Part shown: in pieces, positions 5,279-12,889 of the stretch
Position numbering within the stretch: the first letter of the stretch is position 1
How the letters are laid out: every line of letters begins with the position of its first letter
DNA from: an uncultured Clostridia bacterium
GTDB taxonomy: Bacteria > Bacillota > Clostridia > Oscillospirales > Ruminococcaceae
NCBI GenBank assembly: GCA_947176675.1
Contig: CAMWRN010000037.1
Coordinates: 1-13,808, forward strand
Reading direction: 5' to 3'
Length of the DNA stretch: 13,808 nucleotides
The notes under the pieces: model-generated
What the model saw: the letters and a program-made list of their open reading frames with translations, nothing else
Databases searched by the model: none
Told to the model about the DNA's origin: nothing
Position numbers and translations under genes: made by a program

Positions 5279-6850
5279 TTATTTTTTCACAGTATCGGTA
5301 AACACAGCCTTGTCGCAGTTTTTGTCCAGCAAAATCGGAAATACCTGTCTCTCAGCAGCTTTGACCGTATCGGCAGATCTTTCTGGAGCATGCTTGACCG
5401 TCTTGAACTTGCTGATAAGTCCCAGTACCTGAATAGTCAAAAGCGGGGTCATTGCAACCATGGCAACGATTCCGAATGCGTCTGTGGAAACGTTTCCTCC
5501 ACGCGCCGAACATGCTCCCATAGCAAGCGGAAGCAGAAATGTGGCTGTAAGCGGTCCCGAAGCAACTCCGCCCGCGTCGAAAGCTACAGATGTGAAGATC
5601 GGCGGCACCAAAAGGCTTATTAGCAGCGCAAGTGCGTATCCGGGGATCAAAAACCAAAGAATTGATATTCCCGTAAGAACACGTATCATGGATATTCCAA
5701 CCGAAGCGGCAACACCCAGCGCAAGGCTTATTCCCAGTGAACGTCCTGAAATACGTCCCTCGGTAATTGTCTCTACCTGCTGCTTAAGGACGTGTACCGC
5801 AGGCTCAGCAGATACGATAAAATAACCGATAAGCATTCCTATCGGAACAAGCAGCCACGATATCTTTCCTCCCGCAAGACTTTCGCCTATGTGCTGACCA
5901 ATGGGCATAAATCCCACATTTGCGCCTGTCAGAAACAGAACAAGTCCAATGTATGTAAAACCAAGTCCCACAAAAATTTTGAGCATTGTTTTCAAATCAA
6001 GCTTAAGAAAAATCAGGTCAAACACGAGGAAAAACGCCACCGTCGGCACAAACGCCGAAGCTACGTCCTCTATGTAGTACGGAAACGAACGCAGGAACTC
6101 GCGGAAAGCTTCCGAGACGGTATCGTGATTTTCGGGGTGAGTAAGTATCTGCTCCGCAGTTTCGGTGCTGTTCAAAGCTCCCAAAATAAGCACCGTAAGG
6201 ATAGGTCCGATAGAACACATTGCGACCAGACCGAAGCTGTCCTCCGCGGAGGTTTTGTCGCCGCGGATAGAAGAAAGTCCCAGACCGAGAGCCATTATAA
6301 ACGGCACGGTGATAGGTCCGGTAGTAACCCCGCCCGAATCGAACGCCGCAGGTATAAAGCTTGGCGTGATAAGCGGAGAACAGGCAAAAATAAATATCAG
6401 CGCATAAAATACTATAAACACTGCCGATATTTTAATTTGCAGGAAAATACGCAGAAACGCAAGTGTAAGGAAAAGACCGACGCCGATACCAACCGACCAA
6501 ACCATTATATTTGTATCGACGATGGGGGTCTGCTCCGCAAGGACTTTCAGATCAGGCTCGGCAACGGTAACAAGCACTCCTATCAAAAAGCAGACGGGCA
6601 GTATAAAAGCAATCTTCCGCGACTTTGTAAGCCGTGCGCCTATTTTTTCACCGATGATTATCATAGACGTATCCGCGCCCAGTGTGAACATGCCTATACC
6701 CACTATAAGGAGAACAGTCCCCACAAAAAAGGAAAAGAACATCTCACCGCTGAGCGGGACGATAGTCACTGACAGCAAAAAAACCACTGCTGCCACGGGA
6801 AGCACCGCTCCCAATGATTCCTTGATCTTTTCAACAAGGTTCTTTTGCAT
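5279..6850 (-). CDS. DUF1538-family membrane transporter with two fused repeats
   Basis: A 523-residue polytopic membrane protein, about 12-14 hydrophobic segments, built from two homologous DUF1538 units (about 40-225 and 290-478). The signature is duplicated: AFDSGGVTTGPIT (169-181) and AFDAGGVASGPLT (423-435), each preceded by a P-rich helix break and followed by DSFGLVAM or DAFGIVAM. A second duplicated motif is VTVAEPDLKVL (94-104) and IVSAEPAVHVL (345-355). From memory, a two-gene DUF1538 pair (UmpAB of Halomonas) was reported to carry Na+(K+)/H+ antiport; here both halves are fused. ATG 6850 is chosen because AAAGGAG sits seven bases upstream. The C-terminal tail (about 480-523) is hydrophilic and may contact the PII-like partner encoded next. 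Transport substrate is not provable from sequence. Confidence 0.88.
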   Translation of the reverse strand: MQKNLVEKIKESLGAVLPVAAVVFLLSVTIVPLSGEMFFSFFVGTVLLIVGIGMFTLGADTSMIIIGEKIGARLTKSRKIAFILPVCFLIGVLVTVAEPDLKVLAEQTPIVDTNIMVWSVGIGVGLFLTLAFLRIFLQIKISAVFIVFYALIFIFACSPLITPSFIPAAFDSGGVTTGPITVPFIMALGLGLSSIRGDKTSAEDSFGLVAMCSIGPILTVLILGALNSTETAEQILTHPENHDTVSEAFREFLRSFPYYIEDVASAFVPTVAFFLVFDLIFLKLDLKTMLKIFVGLGFTYIGLVLFLTGANVGFMPIGQHIGESLAGGKISWLLVPIGMLIGYFIVSAEPAVHVLKQQVETITEGRISGRSLGISLALGVAASVGISMIRVLTGISILWFLIPGYALALLISLLVPPIFTSVAFDAGGVASGPLTATFLLPLAMGACSARGGNVSTDAFGIVAMVAMTPLLTIQVLGLISKFKTVKHAPERSADTVKAAERQVFPILLDKNCDKAVFTDTVKK

Positions 6851-7058
6851 GAGATAGCTCCTTTCCACTAAATCTTCATCTGACTGGTCAGTTCCGTTTC
6901 AAAACCGATTCCGAAAAAGCAAAACACCGTACGCCCATTTGCAGACAGCCTCAAAAAGGCAAGCCGATATTTGCAGTTCGCCCATTTCGCGGACTTACTT
7001 CAAATTTACTGCTTCCCTTATCCGAAACCGTTACCAGTGCAACAACGTACAGCATTTT
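6851..7058. other. Leader or spacer between comFB and the DUF1538 gene
   Basis: 208 bases without a gene. It contains the CTGAC-TG-GTCAG palindrome close to the transporter start and an imperfectly repeated CGCCCATTT (near 6932 and 6980). I find no convincing sigma-A promoter or terminator, so cotranscription with comFB is possible. Confidence 0.45.
6880..6891. promoter_or_regulatory. Palindrome in the DUF1538 leader, TetR-operator-like
   Basis: CTGAC-TG-GTCAG, 30 bases upstream of the transporter start codon. The core TGACTGGTCA resembles many TetR-family operators, but no TetR gene is in the window, so this is only suggestive. Confidence 0.35.
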
Positions 7059-7319
7059 TTATCTGTGAGGTCTTGAACTTACCGTATTGATCGCTTTTGT
7101 TACAGCTACGTCAATATCTATCGTATTCTGATATTTAGTAGTATCAAGTCTGCTGAAAAGCTCTCCTTTATGAGAATTTACATACTTAGGTCTGAGAACA
7201 TTGAGGGCAAGCGCCATCATATCATCAATGCACTTATCACACTTGCAGCAGTCCACATCCTTTAAAAGAAAATTAAGACGCTCCCTTACAATACTCTCCA
7301 TAACATTAACAACAGCCAT
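7059..7319 (-). CDS. comFB: ComFB-family cyclic-dinucleotide receptor candidate
   Basis: An 86-residue ComFB-domain protein. The family signature is clear: VVNVMESIVRERLNFLL followed by the cysteine cluster CCKCDKC (24-30) and DDMMALALNVLRPKYV (32-47), then GELF; this matches the ComFB pattern of C.C..C..D..ALALN.LPP.YV. ComFB was first named from the Bacillus comF competence operon; newer work reports family members as c-di-GMP or c-di-AMP receptors affecting motility, with the cysteines binding zinc. I chose ATG 7319 because AAAGGA is correctly spaced and the domain begins there. An in-frame TTG at 7391 with GGAAG eight bases upstream would add 24 residues and overlap the epimerase gene by 32 bases; ATG 7328 is a third option. 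It is likely translated from the same transcript as the epimerase. No competence genes are next to it. Confidence 0.85.
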   Translation of the reverse strand: MAVVNVMESIVRERLNFLLKDVDCCKCDKCIDDMMALALNVLRPKYVNSHKGELFSRLDTTKYQNTIDIDVAVTKAINTVSSRPHR

Positions 7320-7359
7320 TGCAAACATCCTTTCTATACCGTCAGAATCCGAGATTATA

Positions 7360-8535
7360 TTAACGTTCCGCGTTTCTGCTGATAATTTCAATGCACATTC
7401 TTCCGTTGTGATACGGACATTTCCATGGGTTTACCATATTGACCGTCCGCATAGGCTCGCCGTCAAAGTTAACCTCTCCCCACCATTCGGAATTATCACG
7501 TTTATCTGTCTGCTTGTTTTCGATCCAATCGAAAACTGTATCGGCAGCATCAAGGAACTTTTTGTCCCCACCCTGCTGGAACGCATTTGTAAAACCGACA
7601 ACGCTTTCAGCCTGTACCCACCAGACGCGTTTTTTGTCGATCTTGTCATTTTCTCTCTCGTTGTTGACCGCTCCGTTTTCAAAAGCGATATTATAGATAT
7701 TTTCGGCAATGCGCAGATTGATGAACCTCCATTTCGCCATGAACCGTCTGTCTCCTATGACCTCGCAGGCTCTGTCGATAAGCCAAGAAGCCTCGATGTC
7801 GTGACCGTAGGAATGAATATCTCCTATCTCGTTCAGCTCGCGGTCGAAGAACACACGCAGACAATTTTTGTCACTGTTGAATATCTTATCCTCAGTGATC
7901 TGAAGCAGGAACAGCAGACGCTCCTCAATGTGAGCGCTTTCGCCGCTGTCGCAGGCTTCCAGAAGCACCGTATAGGCTTCGATAAGGTGCAGAACAGTGT
8001 TCATGGTTTTGTCCGCCATAAGACCGTTTTCGGAAAGAGCATCGTTTGGTACGACATTCCAGTCCTCAGACATTGCCTCAAGATACGCAATATCGTCCCT
8101 GCACTTGTCCTCCACCGTACGGAAAAGCTCAAGAGCAAGATCAAGCGCTGACCTGTCATTTGAAGCGAGGAAGTAAGTTGAAAGAGCATAGATCGCAAAC
8201 GCCTGATTGTAGGTATGCTTCATGGTATCTGAGGGCTTGCCGTCGTATGTCATCATCCACCAAACGCCGCCGTTGACCGTGTCCACACACTTTTTCAGAA
8301 ACTCATAGGCATGCTTTGCATTATCGAGCAGATATTCCTCGTTCAACACCCTATAACAGGAGGAATAAAACCACAATATCCGCGATGTGAGTATCACGCC
8401 CTTGTCCGCAGTTTTGTCCACCTGCAAATCATTGTCCATAAAGCCGTAAAAACCGCCGTTTTCATCGTCACGAAGCTTATTCCAGAAAGGCAGGATACGC
8501 TCCGTAAGTTCTTTTCTGCACTTATCAGCCAGCAT
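7360..8535 (-). CDS. Cellobiose 2-epimerase (AGE superfamily)
   Basis: A 391-residue enzyme interconverting the reducing-end glucose and mannose of beta-1,4-linked disaccharides (cellobiose to glucosyl-mannose, EC 5.1.3.11), a cytoplasmic step in beta-mannan use by ruminococci. The whole length fits an (alpha/alpha)6-barrel of the N-acylglucosamine 2-epimerase family. Typical segments are ILPFWNKLRDDENGGFYGF (14-32), DKGVILTSRILW (44-55), SENGLMADKTMNTVLHLIEAY (168-188), DIHSYGHDIEASWL (239-252), RVWWVQAE (303-310) and WKCPYHNGRMC (371-381). The expected active-site residues are R52, H183, H241, W305/W306, E310 and H376, all present. Sequence and length closely resemble the Ruminococcus albus enzyme from memory. 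AAGGAAG lies seven bases before ATG 8535. No mannosidase or phosphorylase gene is next to it, so the rest of the pathway must be elsewhere. Confidence 0.93.
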   Translation of the reverse strand: MLADKCRKELTERILPFWNKLRDDENGGFYGFMDNDLQVDKTADKGVILTSRILWFYSSCYRVLNEEYLLDNAKHAYEFLKKCVDTVNGGVWWMMTYDGKPSDTMKHTYNQAFAIYALSTYFLASNDRSALDLALELFRTVEDKCRDDIAYLEAMSEDWNVVPNDALSENGLMADKTMNTVLHLIEAYTVLLEACDSGESAHIEERLLFLLQITEDKIFNSDKNCLRVFFDRELNEIGDIHSYGHDIEASWLIDRACEVIGDRRFMAKWRFINLRIAENIYNIAFENGAVNNERENDKIDKKRVWWVQAESVVGFTNAFQQGGDKKFLDAADTVFDWIENKQTDKRDNSEWWGEVNFDGEPMRTVNMVNPWKCPYHNGRMCIEIISRNAER

Positions 8536-8563
8536 ACAAAATCTTCCTTTTTTAGGTAATAAA

Positions 8564-8582
8564 TTTGAAAAAATTTTTCAAA
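8564..8582. repeat. AT-rich near-palindrome upstream of the epimerase
   Basis: TTTGAAAAAATTTTTCAAA, symmetric except for one extra A, 29 bases before the epimerase start. It may form a small hairpin or bend the DNA; significance is doubtful in AT-rich spacer. Confidence 0.35.
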
Positions 8583-8584
8583 CA

Positions 8585-8613
8585 CGAAAAACGCATTTTC
8601 CATTACAGGAAAA
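8585..8613 (-). terminator. Weak terminator after the DUF1015 gene
   Basis: TTTTCC and GGAAAA pair around ATTACA (8596-8613), eight bases after the DUF1015 stop codon. On the minus strand this is followed by TGCG and TTTTTCG. The six-pair, AU-rich stem is weak, so partial read-through into the epimerase is likely. Confidence 0.38.
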
Positions 8614-8620
8614 AGTCATA

Positions 8621-9907
8621 TTATCTGTTTCCGAACTTGTTCATGACAAGACCGGTTATTAGCTTTGGATAAAAATAAGTGGATTTTTGGGGCATTTTTT
8701 CCGAAGCCAAAGCAACGTCCCTGATCTCGGAAACCTTTGTTGGATTCAGGATAAAAGAGCAATCCGCACCCTCCATATCCACTGCTTGGAGAGCCTCTTC
8801 ACGGGAACGTGTGTAGCCGAGATTTTTCTGATTTGCCATATTTTCCTTGTCAATGCCGAAAATTCTTTCCAGCACAAGGCTGTGCAGAACCGTCACGTCC
8901 AGACCGCAGTAAGCGTCCGACATTTCGGGAAGCAGCCTTTTTACAGCGTTCTCGTCTTTTAAGATCATAACATAGCACTTTCCCGCGCCTGCATAAAGAG
9001 CAAACGCTTTTTTGCCGTCGTCGTAAGCCTTATTGAGAGCCGCCTGCATACGTCCCTCGTCGGGCGCTTCGGCGATCACAAAATAATTCTTACACTCATT
9101 GAGGATTTTTTCTGTATTGAACTCCGCAAGGTCATGCACAATTCTATGTGTGGGAAAAACCACCAATCCTGAATTCTCCATGTTTACCAGCATCATCATA
9201 ATGTAACCGCTTTGATCGCCGGGAACGGCTTTTCCGGCAGCGCAAAGGCTCTTATGGAAATTCAGAGCAGTCTCATAGCGGTGATGACCATCGGCTATAT
9301 AAAGCTTCTTGTCGGCAAAAGCCGCAGTAAGCTTGGAAATTATCTGACTGTCGGAAATCTTCCACATTCTGTGAACAGTTCCGTCTCCGTCGGTAACTTC
9401 CATGTTAGGCGAACCGGCGGAGCAGCCGTCTATCATGCTGTAGACCGACCTGTCCTCGTCCATATAAAGCGAATATATCTGACTGAAATTGCAGAAAGTT
9501 TCGCTCATAAGGTCGAACCTGTCCTGCTTAGCCTTTGAGAGCGTTTCCTCGTGTGGCAGAACTATTCCTTCAGAAAAATCCGTAAGCTTTACAAGCGACA
9601 CAAAGCCTTTCAGCGAACGCCTTGCTCCGTTTGCGGTAAACTGCATTTCGTAGACGTAAAGGCTATCCTCACCGTCACAGGCAAGAATGTCCTCGCTAAG
9701 CCATTTGTCGAGCGTATCTCCCGCCTGGCTGTACCGTTCCTCGCCGCCCTTGGGCAGCTCCAGACGGATTATATTGTAAGGATTTTTAGCGATATAGTCC
9801 TCACGCTGAGCGTCGGAAATAATATCGTACGGCGGACACACAAGCGTGTTGAGCTCTCCGCCCTTATCGGTATAGCGCATACCATTGAAAGCTCTAAGTT
9901 CAGCCAT
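8621..9907 (-). CDS. DUF1015-family protein
   Basis: A 428-residue soluble protein of the DUF1015 family. Signature blocks in order: LVCPPYDIIS (22-31), NPYNIIRLELP (42-52), LPHEETL (117-123) with a nearby K.DR (127-130), DGHHRYETAL (206-215), and PTHRI (252-256). The DGHHRY block recalls the phosphate-binding loop of the ParB/sulfiredoxin-like superfamily, which suggests a nucleotide- or phosphoester-handling enzyme; this is inference. I recall members often lying near serine-biosynthesis genes in Clostridia, but none is present here. ATG 9907 follows GGAG at seven bases, and the gene starts 22 bases after the secA stop codon, so it is probably cotranscribed with secA. The biochemical function is unproven to my knowledge. 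Confidence 0.88.
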   Translation of the reverse strand: MAELRAFNGMRYTDKGGELNTLVCPPYDIISDAQREDYIAKNPYNIIRLELPKGGEERYSQAGDTLDKWLSEDILACDGEDSLYVYEMQFTANGARRSLKGFVSLVKLTDFSEGIVLPHEETLSKAKQDRFDLMSETFCNFSQIYSLYMDEDRSVYSMIDGCSAGSPNMEVTDGDGTVHRMWKISDSQIISKLTAAFADKKLYIADGHHRYETALNFHKSLCAAGKAVPGDQSGYIMMMLVNMENSGLVVFPTHRIVHDLAEFNTEKILNECKNYFVIAEAPDEGRMQAALNKAYDDGKKAFALYAGAGKCYVMILKDENAVKRLLPEMSDAYCGLDVTVLHSLVLERIFGIDKENMANQKNLGYTRSREEALQAVDMEGADCSFILNPTKVSEIRDVALASEKMPQKSTYFYPKLITGLVMNKFGNR

Positions 9908-9929
9908 TTTCGGACTCCACTCCTAATAG

Positions 9930-12674
9930 TTATTTCAGATCCATGCCGCAGCATTTTTTATACTTTTTGCCGCTTCCGCAGGGACAAGGATCGTTTCTGC
10001 CGACCTTGCCCTTGACTCTTCTGGGGGAACTTGTCACCGTACCGTCTCCTCCCGTATCCTCAGGCTTCATGACCTGTTCGCGCTGCGGAGCCTGCTCGTT
10101 GGGTTTGAGCTGGATAGTAAACAGCAAACGAATAGTTTCCTCACGGATAGATTCGACCATAGCGTCGAACATCTCGAATCCCTCGAATCGGTACTCTACA
10201 ACAGGATTTTTCTGACCGTAGGACCGCAAACCGATGCCGCGCTTCAGTTCTTCCATATCGTCAATATGAGCCATCCACTTAATATCCACGATCTTCAGCA
10301 GGATAACGCGTTCAAGCTCTCTGAGAACTTCAGAGCCGATCTTTTCTTCTTTCTGCTTATAGAAGTCCATAGCTCTGCCCACAAGCTTATCCACAATGTC
10401 CTGCTTGGACGTATTTTCAAGCTCTTCGGTGTTATAGCGGAAATCCTCATTCACTGTGAACAGACCCATAAATCTGTCACGCAGACCCGCAAGATTCCAG
10501 TCGTCCTTGATGCTGTCGTCCATAAGGTACTGGTCGACTGTCTCGGAGATCATATCCTGTATCATTTTGAGAATGTACTCGTGAATGTCCTCGCCGTCAA
10601 GCACTTTGGCTCTCTGACTGTAGATGATCTGTCTTTGGGCGGACATAACATCATCGTAGTTGAGTACGTTTTTACGGATAGCAAAGTTTCTGCCTTCTAC
10701 CTTTTTCTGGGAGGACTCGATGACCTTTGTCAGCATTTTAGCTTCAATAGGCATATCCTCTTCTACCTTGAGCATTTCCATCATGCCCGTGATCCTGTCG
10801 CCGCCGAAAAGCCGCATAAGATCGTCCTCAAGAGACAGGAAGAAACGGCTTTCACCAACGTCTCCCTGACGGCCGGAACGTCCGCGGAGCTGATTGTCGA
10901 TACGGCGGGATTCGTGCCTTTCCGTACCGAGAATGAACAGACCGCCCGCTTCTCTTACCTTTTCAGCCTTTTCCTTGACCTCGTTATTGTATTTTTCATA
11001 AAGCTCGCGGTATATCTTACGGGCGTTAAGGATCTCCTCATCGTCCGTTTCCGCATAGCTTATCGCTTCGTTGATGAGATCGTCCTCCATGCCCTGCTTT
11101 TTCATTTCGGCTTTCGCCATAAATTCGGCGTTACCGCCGAGAATGATGTCGGTACCGCGTCCGGCCATGTTCGTGGCAATGGTAACGGCTCCGTACTTAC
11201 CTGCCTGAGCAACGATCTCGGCTTCCTTTTCGTGCTGCTTTGCGTTAAGAACATTGTGCTTTATGCCCTTTTTGGAAAGCATTTTGGAAAGAATCTCCGA
11301 CTTTTCAATTGAGACTGTACCCACAAGCACAGGCTGTCCCTTCCGGTGACACTCTTCGATCTGGCGCATAGCCGCAAGGAACTTGCCGTGTTCTGTCTTG
11401 AACACAACGTCGGGATTATCTATACGATGAACGGGACGTTTAGTCGGGATCTCGATAACGTCCAGCTTATAAATTTCTTTAAATTCCTCTTCTTCAGTCA
11501 TGGCGGTACCCGTCATACCCGAAAGTCTTGTATAGAGACGGAAATAGTTCTGGAACGTAATGCTCGCCAGAGTTTTTGACTCGTGAGCAACCTTTACGCC
11601 CTCTTTAGCTTCGATAGCTTGATGCAGACCGTCATTGAAGCGGCGTCCCATCATAAGACGTCCAGTAAATTCGTCAACGATTATGACCTCGCCGTCCTTG
11701 ACAACGTAGTCTATATCGCTTTTCATTACGCCGTTTGCTTTAAGAGCCTGATTTACATGGTGAAGCAGGGTCGAGTTGTCCGCGTCGAAAAGATTCACAA
11801 CGTTGAAGTACTTCTCCGCCTTTTTAACTCCCTGACGGGTAATAGTAGCGGTCTTAGCCTTTTCATCGATAATATAGTCGCAGTTCTCGGAGGCTTCCTC
11901 CTGATCCACCTTGTTGTCCATTTCAACAACAATGTAAGGCTTCAGAGTCTTGGCAAACTTATCCGCAAGAGTATAAAGCTCGGTTGACTTGTCGCCTCTT
12001 CCCGAAATGATAAGCGGCGTTCTTGCCTCGTCTATAAGGATCGAGTCCACCTCGTCCACGATTGCAAAATGATGCTCACGCTGAACCTTGTCTTTTTTGT
12101 AGATCACCATGTTGTCGCGAAGATAGTCAAAGCCGAACTCGTTGTTTGTACCGTAGGTTATATCGCAGGCGTATGCCTCACGGCGCTGGTCGTTGCTCAG
12201 TTCGTGGAGGATACAGCCGATAGTCATACCCAGATAGCGGTATACCTTGCCCATTTCCTCCGACTGGAACTTAGCCAGATAGTCGTTTACCGTAACGACG
12301 TGAACGCCCTTACCCTCTAAAGCACAGAGGTAGGACGCGCAGCAGGCAACGAGAGTTTTACCCTCACCTGTTTTCATTTCGGCAATACGTCCTTGATGAA
12401 GGACTATCGCACCTATTATCTGAACGGGAAACGGCTTTTTGCCCAATACTCTCCATGCCGCTTCTCTAACCGTAGCAAGAGCTTCCGGAAGTATATCGTC
12501 AAGAGTCTCGCCCTTTAAAAGGCGCTCCCTAAGCACCGCCGTCTGAGATTTAAGAGTCTCTTCGGACATAGCCGAATATTCATCGTCGAGATCGAGAACC
12601 TTATTTTTGATAGGTTCTATTTTTGCAAGCTCCCTTTTGCTGTAGCTGCCGAAAAGCCCGTCGAAAATGCCCAT
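9930..12674 (-). CDS. secA: Preprotein translocase ATPase SecA
   Basis: A 914-residue, full-length SecA, the peripheral motor that pushes unfolded precursor proteins through SecYEG. Visible features in order: N-terminal MGIFDGLFGS; Walker A MKTGEGKTL (100-108); VTVNDYLA (127-134); TYGTNNEFGFDYLRDNM (173-189); DEAD-type DEVDSILIDEART (207-219); FQNYFRLYTRLSGMTGTA in the second half; TNMAGRGTDI and LRGRSGRQGD of the C-terminal motor domain; and a C-terminal SEC-C zinc finger with C897, C899, C908 and C909 for SecB or ribosome contact. A basic linker precedes the zinc finger. AAAGGTGG lies nine bases before ATG 12674. It is driven by the perfect promoter at 12753-12781 and followed closely by DUF1015. 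Nothing is truncated. A long plus-strand frame opposite 10266-11312 is a shadow of this gene. Confidence 0.98.
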   Translation of the reverse strand: MGIFDGLFGSYSKRELAKIEPIKNKVLDLDDEYSAMSEETLKSQTAVLRERLLKGETLDDILPEALATVREAAWRVLGKKPFPVQIIGAIVLHQGRIAEMKTGEGKTLVACCASYLCALEGKGVHVVTVNDYLAKFQSEEMGKVYRYLGMTIGCILHELSNDQRREAYACDITYGTNNEFGFDYLRDNMVIYKKDKVQREHHFAIVDEVDSILIDEARTPLIISGRGDKSTELYTLADKFAKTLKPYIVVEMDNKVDQEEASENCDYIIDEKAKTATITRQGVKKAEKYFNVVNLFDADNSTLLHHVNQALKANGVMKSDIDYVVKDGEVIIVDEFTGRLMMGRRFNDGLHQAIEAKEGVKVAHESKTLASITFQNYFRLYTRLSGMTGTAMTEEEEFKEIYKLDVIEIPTKRPVHRIDNPDVVFKTEHGKFLAAMRQIEECHRKGQPVLVGTVSIEKSEILSKMLSKKGIKHNVLNAKQHEKEAEIVAQAGKYGAVTIATNMAGRGTDIILGGNAEFMAKAEMKKQGMEDDLINEAISYAETDDEEILNARKIYRELYEKYNNEVKEKAEKVREAGGLFILGTERHESRRIDNQLRGRSGRQGDVGESRFFLSLEDDLMRLFGGDRITGMMEMLKVEEDMPIEAKMLTKVIESSQKKVEGRNFAIRKNVLNYDDVMSAQRQIIYSQRAKVLDGEDIHEYILKMIQDMISETVDQYLMDDSIKDDWNLAGLRDRFMGLFTVNEDFRYNTEELENTSKQDIVDKLVGRAMDFYKQKEEKIGSEVLRELERVILLKIVDIKWMAHIDDMEELKRGIGLRSYGQKNPVVEYRFEGFEMFDAMVESIREETIRLLFTIQLKPNEQAPQREQVMKPEDTGGDGTVTSSPRRVKGKVGRNDPCPCGSGKKYKKCCGMDLK

Positions 12675-12752
12675 TAATTGATTCCACCTTTATATTATTT
12701 AACACATCATCATTATTAAAGACCAAAAGCATAGTATGACACGACATATACA

Positions 12753-12781
12753 ATTATACTTCAAAAAAGTAATTTTGTCAA
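12753..12781 (-). promoter_or_regulatory. Sigma-A promoter of secA
   Basis: Minus strand TTGACA (12781-12776), 17-base spacer, TATAAT (12758-12753): a perfect match. Predicted start is about 12746, giving a leader of roughly 72 bases in which I see no riboswitch or leader peptide. Confidence 0.9.
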
Positions 12782-12815
12782 CATTTTTTCACAACTAATA
12801 TAATAATTGCGAAAT

Positions 12816-12861
12816 AATTATCTTGACTTTCGGCTGAAATCGGGTTAAACTTAAGATAATT
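12816..12861. promoter_or_regulatory. Inverted repeat around the promoter of the zinc-ribbon gene
   Basis: AATTATCTT (12816-12824) and AAGATAATT (12853-12861) are nine-base perfect arms, extendable to eleven with one wobble pair. They overlap the -35 and follow the -10 of the plus-strand promoter, and a further GATAATT lies at 12865-12871. The arrangement resembles paired operator half-sites for a loop- or dimer-forming regulator. Confidence 0.45.
12823..12851 (+). promoter_or_regulatory. Probable sigma-A promoter of the zinc-ribbon gene
   Basis: TTGACT (12823-12828), 17-base spacer, TAAACT (12846-12851): 5/6 and 4/6 matches. It directs transcription rightward, divergent from secA, with a leader of about 30 bases before GTG 12890. 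Confidence 0.6.
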
Positions 12862-12889
12862 CGGATAATTTATTTCGGGAGGTGAGACA

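Noticed and set aside
5792..6772. 326-residue plus-strand open frame
   Set aside because: Antisense to the DUF1538 gene; the translation is extremely basic, rich in Arg, Lys and His, as expected for the complement of a hydrophobic membrane protein gene.
6963..6970. GCCGATAT on the plus strand, like a SigD -10
   Set aside because: The position 15 bases upstream reads GACA rather than TAAA, and no plus-strand gene follows.
7201..8151. 316-residue plus-strand open frame
   Set aside because: Antisense to comFB and the epimerase, both of which have clear family signatures on the minus strand.
8553..8581. Possible promoter TTGAAA-17-TACCTA before the epimerase
   Set aside because: The -10 matches only two of six consensus bases; read-through from the upstream genes is as likely.
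10266..11312. 348-residue plus-strand open frame
   Set aside because: It is antisense to the middle of secA, has no ribosome site, and its sequence looks like the mirror of a conserved coding frame.
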